NCBI RefSeq assembly: GCF_051020955.1
Contig: NC_135014.1
Location: forward strand, 29,133,742-29,197,741
Direction of reading: 5' to 3'
Source of the DNA: Megalopta genalis
Taxonomy: Eukaryota > Arthropoda > Insecta > Hymenoptera > Halictidae
DNA: 64,000 nucleotides
Under the pieces are notes generated by a model. The model had not been told where the DNA came from. It saw nothing but the letters and a program-made list of their open reading frames with translations, and did not search any database. This document shows positions 34,613-46,685 of this stretch, one piece after another. The translations under genes and the position numbers were made by a program. Positions within the stretch are counted from its first letter, which is position 1. Each line of letters starts with the position of its first letter.

Positions 34613-35539
34613 TCTCAAAGTTATTAAAAATATATTCCTCGAACGACTACATTACGTACACAAAAATCCTAAAAATCATAAGAAAAATAAACAATATATT
34701 CAGATCTTTTGTTTCATACATAATAAAATCATACTTTCGCAACTTTCGGAACAAGACAAACCAAGGGTTAATATATCGCGGATTTCGGTGCTCGAGCAAC
34801 GGTGATCTTCCGGAACATTTCGAACATGCAGCAAGAGAGAAAAAGGTCTCGATGTGGAAGTCGGCTCGTGGCAAGACAAGACAAGACATGACGAGCGGCG
34901 CGAAGCGGAGAGAAGAGGAGAGACGACATGGATGGAACAGTTGCGGCGCGGACTGCTAATTCTTTTGTGCGGTTTTGCTCCGTTGCCGTTTTCCCTGGTC
35001 GTTGTTCTCGTTGCTGCTCGCCGATGCACGATCGCCGATGTCCGACGTCCCCCATTCACGGCGACAAAGTAACCGTGTAATCGAACCTCTCCGTGGAAGC
35101 TTCTTTCGATCCGCTATCTCCTTTCTCCACGCTGCCCTCCCCCTACCGGCCCCCCGCCTGATCAGTTCCGTTTCTTTTTCACGACAGGATATACGTGGCT
35201 TCGCGTTTGAGGACGTTTGAACGCCGGCCTCGACCGATCTCGATCCCACCCCGCCACGATTTCGTGGCTCGTGCTCTCCTAAATTCGAGCCGAAACATTC
35301 GCGAACGCCTCCAAGCTGTAAACCGTGGATATTACTGCGGACGCTCCAAATACTGCGGTATTCCATAAAAGCAATAAAATCTAACATTTTACACCGTGCG
35401 ATCTTCTAAAAGTCAATCTCATAATTTATTGTATGTTTAATATTGATAATTTGTGACACGCAAGTAGCAGAAATCGCAGTTTTAATTTATTTACCGATTT
35501 TCGGTGATCTTTCATTTTGATTTTATTCGGTGATCTCAA
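34613..35539. other. Intergenic DNA, no supported gene
   Basis: Mixed unique sequence. The overlapping long frames at 34700-35390 on both strands are typical of CpG-rich non-coding DNA. Confidence 0.45.
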
Positions 35540-35637
35540 TCGGCGGCTATAAAAAAGGGTTTCAAGGCTCGAATAATCGTATCTCCTCTTTCCAAATTGT
35601 CCATTTTAGCGAGAAATTAGGGAGAAATTACTGTAAT
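35540..35637. mobile_element. MITE right-half fragment
   Basis: Only the right half of the main family is present: GGCTCGAATAATCGTATCTC, CTCTTTCCAAATTGTCCATT, then GGGAGAAATTACTGTA. The left arm is missing. Confidence 0.75.
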
Positions 35638-36240
35638 GCCTACACTTACCCCAAGTCGAAAGCGAAAGCGCATTTCGATGACGTTTTTCTCGGCCGCGTT
35701 TCGCCGAGAAACGCCGTTCTCCAAGCCCCCGTAACAATTCCGCGCGAACTCCGAGGCGGAAAACCGAATTCCCCAGAAAATCGAGCAGCCGATGAACGTC
35801 TTAAAAATGCAAAATGGCGGCGACGATGCTCGCGTGCTGCAAAAATATCCGCCGCACGCGAGACTAGAAAAGTATTTATCCGCTCGAGGACTCGTGACTC
35901 CCGGGGCAGCACGTCGCGTGAAAATAAACATCTGCGTCCCCGGATCCTTCGAGGACCTCTTCAGGGCACCTCCGTAGAGAGGTCCTGAAGGGTCAACGCC
36001 GACAAATAGGCCGGTCCTCTCCTCGCGTTCTCTATTTCCGGCGTGGAGCACGCGTGGAAAGTCAAACAAACGATCGATGGATCGGTCGGTCGGTCCCCTT
36101 TTCAGCTCCCGGGGTCCCGTGATCCTGGAAAATCCGTTAACAATATTTACCCCCGTCACACGAAATCGCAAACAGAATTAACGGTTCGACGTTTCAAAAA
36201 ACAATTCCGGACCCTCGAGAAGTCCGATATTTCAAAAGAG
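35638..36240. other. Intergenic GC-rich DNA, no supported gene
   Basis: Unique CpG-rich DNA with a short inverted repeat around 35948-35992 (GGACCTCT and AGAGGTCC). A 184-residue antisense frame overlaps it and is not credible as a gene. Confidence 0.4.
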
Positions 36241-36462
36241 TACAGTAATGTCTCTCTAATTGACGCTCGGATTGTGCACGAAATTGGACAATTCGAGGAG
36301 AGGAGATCTGCGATTATTCGAGCCTTAAATCTCGTTTCCATAGTTGTTGATAATTCGTAACTGTGAAACGAGGCGCAAGACTCAATTTAATCGTATCTCC
36401 TCTTCCCAAAATTGTCCATTTTTGTGCGCAATCCAAGCGTCAATAAGGGAGACATTACTGTA
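36241..36462. mobile_element. Full-length MITE, TA-flanked (reference copy)
   Basis: 222 bp from TACAGTAATGTCTCTCTAAT to GGGAGACATTACTGTA. The two halves are imperfect reverse complements over nearly the whole length, and the element is bounded by TA at both ends, as expected for a Tc1/mariner-type target duplication. It has no reading frame of its own, so it would depend on a transposase encoded elsewhere. Confidence 0.85.
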
Positions 36463-37560
36463 TTCCGTTTGTAAATTCGCCGGCGTACTTCGGCTCTTTG
36501 AAAAGCGCGCTAGTTAAGTGTAATAATTAATTTAATAATTATACGGTATATGTTCGATTTACTTGATATTTTCTCTAAATCCACGCTTTTATAAAACATA
36601 TAATTTAAACGAGAACGCAACGATTCTGCTCGGAAATTCTGCTACGAAAACGCGGTTACGTTTTATCTCGCGATTTAAGCTCGTCGAAAACGGCTCGCTG
36701 CTCGATTAGAGTCTCGATAATCCGCTGTCGAGTAAGAAGAAGAATTCGCCCCGAAGAAAGGCTTCGCCTCGAAAGAACAATTGTCCGACGACGATTTCCG
36801 CGCGGTGATCGCGAAGAACTGCGCGGAACAGGGGGCGCGCGACCCCGTAAAATCGAATTCCTCGTCGCCGTGATTGTTCCTAACGGGGTGTCCGTTAATT
36901 TATCGGCGTTCTGCTCGGGTTTTGCTCGGTGTCGGGCCGAGCAGCGGGGCCGCGGGCGGTCCCGAAGTTGGTCCGTCAAAGCGGAAGGGTTGTTAGCGCC
37001 CCGGAACTTCGGCGAGCACTCTCGCAGCGTGACGTCAAAATAACCAAATGTCAACAGTGTCGGCAGTCAACGGGGTTCTTGATCGAATTACAGAGGAGAA
37101 ACGGGGCGGGGGTTGGCCCGACAAGGTGGTTCCCGCGGCGCTGCTCTCTCTGTCAATTAAGTCGGCGCAGCTGCCGCGCGCGGGGCCCGCTCAAAATTCC
37201 GGACGCCGCGGGCCGCGCCGTCGCAACATCGCGCCGCAACACGAGCCGACGAAAAGGTGTTCTCGAGAGGTGTCGCCGGCGCAATTCATCGTCGAAATTT
37301 CCGCTGGAACTGACCGCGCCCATCGCGGCAATGTCCGCCAATTTTCGATATCTCCCTAATTTCGCCGGACACTGCCGGACACTGGCCCTTTTGCGGCCCA
37401 CCCCTCGCCGACAAGTGGGCATTCACGCGAAATTACACGTTTCCGTCGACAGCGTTTCGCTCGTGAATTAGCTTCTTTTTAGCCGAACGGTCGAGAAACG
37501 TCGCGAATTTTTCTTATTTTCGCATGTTACTTAGCTCGCATTCTTTGAAGTTCGTTCGGT
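36463..37560. other. Intergenic GC-rich DNA, no supported gene
   Basis: A GC-rich CpG-dense block at about 36650-37480 with overlapping chance frames on both strands. No domain is recognisable. Confidence 0.4.
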
Positions 37561-38000
37561 TATGGTGTTTTTTTTATCTAATTCTATATTTAATGGTGTT
37601 TATATATATATATATTATATTATATTATATATTATATTATATATATTACATATATATAATGGTGTTTATAGCGAAAATGGACTCATGAAATGCAAGACAG
37701 TGAGAAGGGAGAAGAATGATGTTTTTATTGCATCAACATCGTTGAAAGAGGAAATACATTTTTATCCAATTTCTGTTTGATATAGGATAAATAGTAAATC
37801 AAAATAATAAATAAAATATAGAGAAATATAAAGATGTAAATATATACAATATATTTAAATATAAATAAATATATATTATATATTTATATATGTGTATAAT
37901 ATTATTATATATATTTTATATTTATTTCACATTTATATATTTTATATTTATTTCATATATATGAATAAATAAATAAGGATAAATGAAAATGTTTATTTTG
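37561..38000. repeat. AT-rich simple sequence
   Basis: TATAT, ATTTATAT and TATTTCAT runs at 37600-37660 and 37795-37980, with a short unique piece between. A small frame at 37562-37780 is not credible. Confidence 0.6.
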
Positions 38001-39867
38001 CATAAAAATCCTCAGTCTACTCGTTAAATTCGAACGAACGTACGACTCTCTTAATTAACTCGCGACGATTACCGTTCGAGACTGTTTAATTATGTTTGAG
38101 GCTGCTGAAGCACGTTTGAAACTGTTCCAGTATGTTCCAAACAGTTCAACGATGTTTTCAACGCGCAAGAACGATTGATCATGGCCGTATCCGTTGAGCC
38201 TCGCTTCGACGTGAATGAATTTTCGTGAACGATCGTCGGACTGAAACGTGAGAGAGCTCGGCGTCGCGTCGCGTCGCGTCGGCACGGTCAAAGCGCTCGC
38301 GTTTCGCCCCCGCGCGCCCGCGTATCGTCCAAACAGTTTTTCGCCGTAATAAACCCACGCTTACGCCGATAATAAAAGCCGTCGGTTATGGCCCCGGCGG
38401 TGTTTGTTTCTTCTGCCAGCGCGTCTCTGATGTCTGCTGGTGCTCGCCGATTAACGACGGTCCCCGTCCGCTTGTGGGAAACGAGGGTCGTTTTCCGCGA
38501 CATCGTCCTCATCTACCGAGAAACGGTAGATCGAATAGGGACCGTCTCCCGGAACACCGGGAGATCGTGACAGGGTTTTACGTCTAAAATTACTCGGCTA
38601 AAAACGAGTTAACGAGGAGCCGCGCGGCCAGGGGCCTTTCGTCGGAACTTCCGTCGACGACGATCCCGTCCCCTAATCAGCCAATTCGCGTCGGAACGTT
38701 TATCAATTTTCCCGGGAGACAGATCAACGATCGTCTCTCTCTCGATTTTGTTGTGCGTAAAACAGCGAACCATGCCGCGGGCAGGAAGTGGGCGCGGATT
38801 CCGCCCGGAGCGGAGAACGCGCCTACCCAAGCCAAGAACGTATTCGGCACCCCGCGCGAGATTTAGCACCTAGAAGACAGTTACGAGGCGATCCGGAGCC
38901 GCGGCACGCTAAACCGCTAATTTCACAGTCGTTTAAACGACGATAACTCATCGAGATTTACTACTAGGCAATAGCCACGGGGCCACGGTTATGCCAACGG
39001 CGACGCGTTTGACATCATATTCCATTAGGGCCGGCGATCCGCGCGCGTTAGGACCTGCGTTCCGCCGCCTACACAAGGAGGATCACAAAAGAAATTCTTG
39101 CTTTGATTCCGCTCGGCGCGTAGGAAAGATCCGCGTCAGGAAATCTCGCCGTTTAATCTATCGAACAGCGGAATTATCTGCCGCTCGGATAATTTGGTCA
39201 TTTATTCGACGATATTCTTTTCTGTAAAAGATTTCCTTGACAGCTTTGCACTCGAGTGGTGACTCTGAGGCACCGCAGAGAATTGTTACATCGTGTTAGA
39301 AAATAATTTTTACGTTTATCATGTTTGCTTATGTTTGAAAGATTGTTAAAAGGGTGACTGTTCTATAAATTGCAAGACTCGATTTTATATTTGCATGAAC
39401 TGCATCAAGACGTATAAAGTAGAAATAGCGTAGCTCAAAAATAGCTATCTTGGATTTAGAATTAAAATGGCTTCGAGTGCGAAGGGTTCAATGTTCGCTG
39501 GTATCTTAAAATTCAATCTATACGTTGCAAAAGGTTATAACGAACGAATGACATAGATTATAAAATTATATTTTGAATTAACTCTGAATTATTCTATCGA
39601 TCCTTTTTCACGGAAAAGCCTTCATTATTTATTTATTTATTTACTATGAACGGGTCCAAGTCCCATTAACGTACATACGGTATAAAAGCAATTAAAATAC
39701 ACTAGGTAGTAATTAAAATATAATACATACTATCTAGTGTAGATATACGGTGTTTTAATTAGTTAAATTGCATACTAAATTCTTGAAACCGCACGCATTG
39801 CTCGAGAACAATTTAGAAATAAAAAATGCGAGATCGATCATTTTGACCAGCATGGTCGTTTGACCGA
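38001..39867. other. Intergenic DNA with a stray repeat fragment
   Basis: Contains a GCGTC pentamer run (38264-38281) and CpG-rich DNA to 39240. At 39249-39290 lies an inverted, diverged copy of the core of the 34-kb triplicated unit (GTGACTCTGAGGCA). No gene is supported. Confidence 0.45.
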
Positions 39868-40205
39868 GGTCATTTGAAGCAACTTTTTCCTTAGCGAAAA
39901 TGCGATCCGCGGCTTCGTTTACGAGTTATTGACGAAAAACAGTGACCAATCAGAGGGAAGACTCGCTTGGCGCTTGGCGGCCAAGCCAATCAGCGTAACT
40001 AGGCCCCGCCCGCTCGTTGGCTCGGCAACCTCGCGCCAGCTGAGCTCGCTTCCCATTGGCCAGCGTTCTTTCGTTAATAACTCGTAAACGAAGCTGCGGA
40101 TTGCATTTTCGCTAAGGAAAAAGTTGCTTGAAATGACCTCAGGAATATCCGGGTGTTAACATGTCCTTCCCGGGTGTTAACATAATCATGAAACACTCTG
40201 TATGA
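39868..40205. mobile_element. Foldback element with about 70-bp inverted arms
   Basis: The left arm (GAGGTCATTTGAAGCAAC, CTTTTTCCTTAGCGAAAATG, CGTTTACGAGTTATTGACGA) pairs with the right arm (ATAACTCGTAAACGAAGC, CATTTTCGCTAAGGAAAAAG, TTGCTTGAAATGACCTC) around a centre with CCAATCAG and ATTGGC. To the right, a doubled CGGGTGTTAACAT motif and the terminal word AAACACTCTGTAT follow. It is non-coding and I believe it belongs to a dispersed hymenopteran repeat. Confidence 0.75.
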
Positions 40206-40979
40206 ATACAATCGTGCCAATTATGTTCCAATAATTTCTATGCAGACGATCGTTGCGATCGCAGAACAATCGCTCGAACCCTAATTGCTCGAACAATTTA
40301 ATTCGAGCGCATCGCGATCTCCGCTTTTCATAGCGATTAGAGAATGAAAGAGAGAACAAGAGAAAGAGAGAAAAAGTGAGAGAAAGAGAGGAAAAGCCAG
40401 CTGTAGAAGAAAATAAAGAAAAACCGGTCAGTGGAAACGATGATCCAGTTACTCGCGTCGAATCGGCCGGTCCCCCCGCTCGCCGGGGCCGAGCGGAATC
40501 CGTCTCTCCGGAACGATCGAGGATTCTCATTGATCCGCGTAACGGAAGCGGAACCGACATTTGCATCGGCGCGGAATCGTGCCACCGGGGCTCCTCTCCT
40601 CCATCAAAATTCGACGAGTCGGGGAACGAGCGAGACGAACAGGTCTGGAAGGTTATATTTTAGTTTTTCCCGAAATGCGCAAACGGATCCGTCAGAGCTG
40701 TCGCTCGAGGAGCCGACAGCCGGGACAATGAGTCCTTTCGTATCCTCTTACGCATGCGAATTACACGGATCAGGGACCGTGAATGTCCATCGATCATATT
40801 TGTGTGCCCGGCTAGCTCCCTTATTTTCATCCCGACGATCTTTTTGTCGACTTCTCGCGATTTTTCACCTGTCCGGCGGGAAATCGAGCCGCAGAAACTT
40901 TCGTCTCGCCCTGCCGACGATACTTCACGCACTCGATTGCCTTCTCCCGTGAAAACTCGACGGGTGAACGCACTTTTTT
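40206..40979. other. Intergenic DNA, no supported gene
   Basis: GA-rich tract at 40343-40395, then GC-rich unique sequence. Open frames on both strands overlap and none is recognisable. Confidence 0.4.
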
Positions 40980-41528
40980 CCCACTGCCTCGGCGAAATTG
41001 GGGATTCATTTTTACCATAATCCGTTACTCTAATCAACTCAACCGTAAATTATCCTAAACTTTGTTAACTTGTCATTAATCGGAGTCATTTCTCCGGACC
41101 GTCGCGAAGCCAAGCTTTCACTGCCGCGGCGGATTTGGAGATTCATTTTTACCATAATCTGTCACTCTACTCAACTAAGCTGTAAATTATCCTAAACTTC
41201 GTTAACTTATTATTAATCGGAGTCATTTCTCCGGACTGTCGCGAAGCCAAGCTTTCACTGCCGCGGCGGATTTGGAGATTCATTTTTACCATAATCTGTC
41301 ACTCTACTCAACTAAGCTGTAAATTATCCTAAACTTGGTTAACTTATTATTAATCGGAGTCATTTCTCCGGACCATCGCGAAGCCAAGCTTCCACTGCCG
41401 CGGCGGATTTGGAGATTCATTTTTACCATAATATGTCACTCTACTCAACTAAGCTGTAAATTATCCTAAACTTCGTTAACTTATTATTAATCGGAGTAAT
41501 TTCTCCGGACCGTCGCGAAGCCAAGCTT
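40980..41528. repeat. 137-bp tandem repeat, four copies
   Basis: The word GATTCATTTTTACCATAAT starts at 41003, 41140, 41277 and 41414, an exact 137-bp period. Units share CACTGCCGCGGCGGATTTGG, AAGCTGTAAATTATCCTAAA, TTAATCGGAGTCATTTCTCC and GTCGCGAAGCCAAGCTT. The first copy is the most diverged and the inner three differ at only a few positions, so they look recently amplified. Confidence 0.95.
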
Positions 41529-41940
41529 GCGCACAATTCGGTTCGTCATCGCCGGTTCATCGAAAGCGTTCCGGCACTCGTAGTCGAGTCAAAGGGAGCA
41601 ATTTCCCTTTCAGTATGTCGTCCAGTGTCCGAGCACAAAGTCGAGGGGTACCTGTTCCCAGAGGAGCAGCGAGAGACGATTTCGCGAGAAAAATTCTCGG
41701 CTGGTCATCTTCGGCGGGCGAAGAGCCGTTCCCGTGAAAAGAGAGGAGCTGCGAGCAATGGCGTGACGGGAAGTCGTTTCGTCAATGGTCACCGTGTATA
41801 GGCAGCTCCGACAATGAACGACAGCCGAGATCCAAGGGAGCAGAACCCCCTTCGATTCTTGTACGAACGTTCTCGAGGTGTAAATGCCACGAAATGGTAT
41901 TAAAGCCACCTCTCTACCTGCCGTACACTTTCCGGTCGAA
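41529..41940. other. Intergenic DNA, no supported gene
   Basis: Unique mixed sequence between the 137-bp repeat and the CT-rich microsatellite. Nothing recognisable. Confidence 0.45.
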
Positions 41941-42225
41941 CTGTCTATTCTATTCTCTTTCTCTCACTCTCTCTCTCTCTCTTTCTCTTTCTCTCTCTCT
42001 ATTTTTCTCTTTTTCTCTTTCTCTCTCTCTATTTTTCTCTTTTTCTCTTTCTCTCTCTCTATTTTTCTCTTTTTCTCTTTCTCTATCTATCTATCTATCT
42101 CTATCTATCTATCTATCTCTATCTATCTATCTCTATCTATCTATCTATCTCTATCTATCTATCTATCTATCTCTATCTATCTATCTATCTCTATCTATCT
42201 ATCTATCTCTCTCACTTTCTCTCGC
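41941..42225. repeat. (CTCT)n/(CTAT)n compound microsatellite
   Basis: A CTCTTT/CTCTCTATTTTT repeat (three near-identical units of about 42 bp) passes into (CTAT)n with CTCTAT interruptions. Frames through it encode Leu/Ser/Tyr/Ile repeats and are not genes. Confidence 0.95.
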
Positions 42226-42669
42226 TCTTTTCTGCTCTCTCGCGGGATTGAAACGTAACGTTGACGCATCGAGATCCATTCACCGGGACCAGAAGACTCT
42301 GGGCACGTTAGCGCCTTTCCAAGAACCTCTTCCTTTCACGTCAGCCTCTCTCTTTCCTGTTCATTCATGCTGCTACTCGGCCTCATTCTTCCGCGGCCTT
42401 CTTCTCCCTTTTTCTGGCCACCGCCACCCGGGGCTGCCGATCATCGACCACGTGAATCGGGAACGAACGACTTCTTGGACAGTGTTTGCTGCCGTCGTGA
42501 TCGGCATCGACACCCCTGGATCCTCTCGCTGAATCTTTCAGGGCCCCGTTCTTCGCTCGCTCACCCCGCGAATTATCCTTGGATCGCTGGAGAATCTCGT
42601 GCAGTCGTTGCAAAAAGTCCTCGGACACTCTTTGGAACAGCGATATATTTTTCAAACTGGATTAAATGG
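42226..42669. other. Intergenic DNA, no supported gene
   Basis: Unique GC-rich DNA. A 336-residue frame beginning at 42367 is long only because it runs through the AT repeat that follows. Confidence 0.45.
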
Positions 42670-43012
42670 CTTACGCTTTTATATTATATTGTTATATTAT
42701 GTATTATATTTATATTTTATATTCTATATTATATTATTATATTAATATTTTATATATTCTATATTATATTATTATATTTATATTTTATGTTCTATATTAT
42801 TTTATTATATTATATATTATATTTACATATTATATTATTATATTTATATTTTATATTCTATATTATTTTATTATATTATATATTATATTTATATATTATA
42901 TATAGTATATTTATATTTTATATTATATATTATATTTATATTTTATATTATAGTATTATATTTATATTTTATATTATATATTATATTATTATATTATATA
43001 TTATATTGTTCC
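42670..43012. repeat. AT-only repeat (TATATTTATATTTTATATTC units)
   Basis: About 340 bp almost exclusively of A/T, in repeated units of roughly 60 bp such as TATTATTTTATTATATTATA. Confidence 0.85.
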
Positions 43013-43935
43013 GTTCTCGCCGGCGATGTCCAAAGTCATCGGACAGGGGCCATCGCGTCGACGAGCAGCCCACGGTCCGTGACGGTGTCGGTTTCACGAT
43101 GGATCGAGCTGGCCCCGGCGTTGGGTTGCCAACGTTTAGGTGTAAACAGGAGCCTCCCACGCGATCTAGATCTCGTAACACACGGCACAGAACGCCCCGC
43201 GTCGCGCACACACGCGAGAGAAACGTTGAGCGCGCATGTAGCGTCCGGATTAGCTTCGTTTCGGGGGGCCGTTCACCTTTGATCCTACGGGGATCGTTTC
43301 TCGCGAGGAGAGACGCGTCTAAGGAGCAGGAAGGACGAGAAAGGAGACCACGGAGAAGCCGTTCAGACCCCGGCTAATCCTCTGATTTCGTGTAGCGGGC
43401 CTCTCTGCGCGATTCGGGGCCATTCTGTTTCCCGTTCTCTCTCTCTCTTTCTCTCTTTCTCGCTCTCTCCCGGGCTCCCTTCCGTCTCGCATTCATCCCG
43501 AAAGGTAGAGAGGATCTCTTTCAAGGAATCTGTAACGCTATCCTGTTTACCGACAGGATCCTCTTGATCTACGGCGTCGGACGGAATCTCTTTATGCTCG
43601 TCCCAATTGATTTGTATTCGGCTGCATACGAAATGTCCGCTCTCGTTCGACGTTCTCTTGCTCGGCCGTTCAACGAATGCGATCGGACGGCGTTTAGAGG
43701 AAGAAATTGCCGAGAAAGCGATTCGAAGAGATTCGCCGTAGAAATTTGTTGCTTTCCGGGGGGTAGTTTTTCTTTCATTCGCGACTCCGCTCGTGGAAGC
43801 GGTCGTTGCTTCGTTGAAAGTAACGATCGCCCGCGATTCGGTTTCTCTGTTAATTAGTTTGGGGATTACGGTTCGTTTGATCATTTTTATTTGACGAACC
43901 TGCGACGATTTTCTAGATGAGAAGGAAAACAATTA
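43013..43935. other. Intergenic GC-rich DNA, no supported gene
   Basis: CpG-rich unique DNA with a CTCTCT tract at 43437-43470. A 189-residue antisense frame (43363-43932) has no recognisable domain. Confidence 0.4.
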
Positions 43936-44016
43936 AATATTATTATATATGTATTGTATTTATTATCGTAGTCGATCGGAATAAATATAAATAAATGTAA
44001 ATGTAAATATAAAATA

Positions 44017-44071
<55 letters not shown>

Positions 44072-44189
44072 AATAAATATAGATTATAAATCCTCAGATT
44101 ATATAAATGATAAGAAAAAGATTATATAAATCCTCTCTCTCTTATGGTCGATCGGAATAAAAAAATCTCTGTTTATTTGTATATATAAC

Positions 44190-44231
<42 letters not shown>

Positions 44232-44400
44232 CAAATAAATATAGATTTTTATTCCGATCGACCATGAGGATTTATATGATTTTTTTTTTCGATCGGAATA
44301 AAAATCTATATTTATTTGTCATATACACATATATAAATGTTATATATACAAATAAACATAGATTTTTACTCGGATCGACTACGACAACGAATAAAAATTA
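43936..44400. repeat. Tandem hairpins with TA-rich loops
   Basis: Two consecutive stem-loops: 44144-44265 (ATGGTCGATCGGAATAA against ATTCCGATCGACCAT) and 44290-44377 (CGATCGGAATAAAAATCTAT against a diverged complement). Both loops are (TA)n. A half-copy of the arm lies at 43972-43990. This suggests duplication of a small foldback element. Confidence 0.7.
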
Positions 44401-46320
44401 AATGTCAATATAAGAGAGAAACAAAGCGAACGCTGCCAGGATTTTGACGAAACAAAACAGTTAAACTAATATTCCCAACGATAAATGTTAACATTCTGGT
44501 CTCTGGATTTGATTAAATATCATAAATATAACATCGTGGGAATTTTCAGCGTTGATATTCGGTGGTCGGCGCGTTAAAATACGTCGTTCGCGAACGACGA
44601 AAATTCGAACGAAAATTAGTGAAAGTTGGGCAACGAGGAGAGGAAAGAGTAGCAAAGCGAGCTTGCACCCCAGTGGAAAACGAAAGAGGCGCGAGACCGT
44701 TCAGGAACATTAAGAACAATTTCACTGGTCGATGCCCACGGACCATGGATCCTCGCGAGCGTGTGCTGCACGCGGTGCAACAACCGTCCACAAAAAGAGA
44801 ACGGCAGAGAGAAAGAGCGAGAAAGAGAGAAAAAGAGAGAGAGTGAGAGAGAGAGAGAAAAAGCAGGTAACTCTTTCGACGCGGGAACAAGGGCACACCC
44901 CTGATCTTTCTGGGCCGTCGCGCAGCAGGGCACCGCGTTTACCCCCTTTTATTTTGATTTATTCGACGTTAACTCGCTTTGACGGCCGACGGGGCCCGTT
45001 TTGCGCCTCTGAATGCCCCGAATGCTCCGGATCCTCTGAATGCCGGCCCAGGCGACTCGAAACGAATCTGAAACAGTGACGAAGAACCATTAGCCCGGCC
45101 AAGCTGCCCTCGAAGTGGTCCGCAAGCCTCTTTATTCTGCGCGACGACGCGGCGCGGTGTCCGACGAGAACGATTTACAACGATTACAACGATTTGTGAC
45201 GATTACAAGGACTCGCTGGATTACGATTACATAGATTGATAGAGGTTTGTACGATATTTTCGATGCGATTACTCGAAAATTACTGCGATCGGACGCGAAA
45301 ATCGGGAACGCGTTCGAAGAGAAGGCGAAGAGAACATCGTCCAGAAATGTGCAATAAAGGAAAGAAAAACAGTTTATAAACGAAAGAAAATTGCTATTTA
45401 TTGTACGCCTGCGACAACTCTAAAGACCGGATATCGATGATAAGAAGAATTAAAGTTTGTTCCGGTTTAAAATCGACGAATAACATTGCACGTGCGACAG
45501 ATTCCGTTCGAAGCGTCGCATCGCGTTCGCGCGACGCGATATTACAGGGGGTTGAGAATGGAAAAGACGGAAATACCGATCGAGTAGCGAAATCGGTATG
45601 GGAAATCGATTTTCCGGAGGAGGGGGGGAGAATGACGTGGTCACAGGAGCGATCGGGGGCGCGTTTTTTTTTCCCGATAAACATGGAAATTCGCCACCCC
45701 ATGGGAGCAGAAGGGGTAACACATGTCGAGATGCGATCGGTTAAGATAGAAGGCAGGGATGGGGTTGGATCCGGCCGGTTTTTACCCCAAAAAACGTCGG
45801 TTCGGTGTCAGGTCCGGGGTCGTAAATCAAGGGGGGCGTGAAATCAATTACCACTTATCGCCGTCCGTGACTTTGGCCAAACCGGTGAACCTGTCGTCGT
45901 GAACGTTCTGCTCACGGAATCAACATTTTAGGGAAAAAGGCATAAAAGAGAAGAGAAAAAAAACTCGAGAAAATTAAGTCGTAGCCGAGCCGAGAAGGTT
46001 TCTCGGCCAACCCTCGCGTCGCGTTAATGTATTAAAGCGTCGTTGCCCTGGAACCTGCTCGGAAAGCAGCTGTGAACGCTCAAAAAAAGAATGAAAATAA
46101 AAAACAGCGGGGCGTGACAAGAGCAACGAGGAGAAAGGGTGCTTTCAGACTCGAAACATTGTCGAGTATTTGTCGTCGCTGGATCGCGGATATTTATGCA
46201 ATTTTCTAATTTTACGGCTTAACTTTGAAACGTAGGATTCGATGGAAATATTTCTTTCGACGATTGGAACAATAAAGATGCTGAGAATTTAGCGCTGTTC
46301 GCAGAGTTGGATTAACAGTG
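44401..46320. other. Intergenic DNA, no supported gene
   Basis: Mixed DNA with a GA-rich tract (44800-44865) and GC-rich stretches. The frame at 45401-45841 (146 residues) lacks any family feature. Confidence 0.4.
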
Positions 46321-46685
46321 ATCTGATTAATTATTAATAATGTTATTAGTATTATAATAGTATAATAGTATTATACTATTATATATATTATTATAATAAT
46401 ATCATACTATTATATATATTATTATAATAATATTATACTATTATATATTATTATAATAATATTATACTATTATATATTATTATAATAATATTATACTATT
46501 ATAATATTATATTATTATAGTATTATATTATTAGTATTATGACAGTATTATACTATTATAATATTATATTATTAGTATTATAATAGTATTATACTATTAT
46601 AATATTATATTATTAGTATTATAACAGTATTATACTACTACAATATTATATTATTAGTATTATAACAGTATTATTATTATTAATT
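46321..46685. repeat. AT-rich repeat (ATTATACTATTATA units)
   Basis: Degenerate tandem units of about 30-45 bp built on TATTATACTATTATA with alternating TATATATTATTATAATA and ATATTATTAGTATTATAA spacers. Confidence 0.85.

Noticed and set aside
35617..36171. 184-residue antisense open frame
   Set aside because: GC-rich DNA with long frames on several strands and no recognisable motif; it also runs into a MITE fragment.
41884..42532. Open frames of 124-212 residues
   Set aside because: They run through the (CTCT)n/(CTAT)n microsatellite.
42367..43377. 336-residue open frame, the longest in the window
   Set aside because: More than a third of it is Tyr/Ile/Leu from an AT-only repeat; the ends are unrelated GC-rich DNA with no family features.
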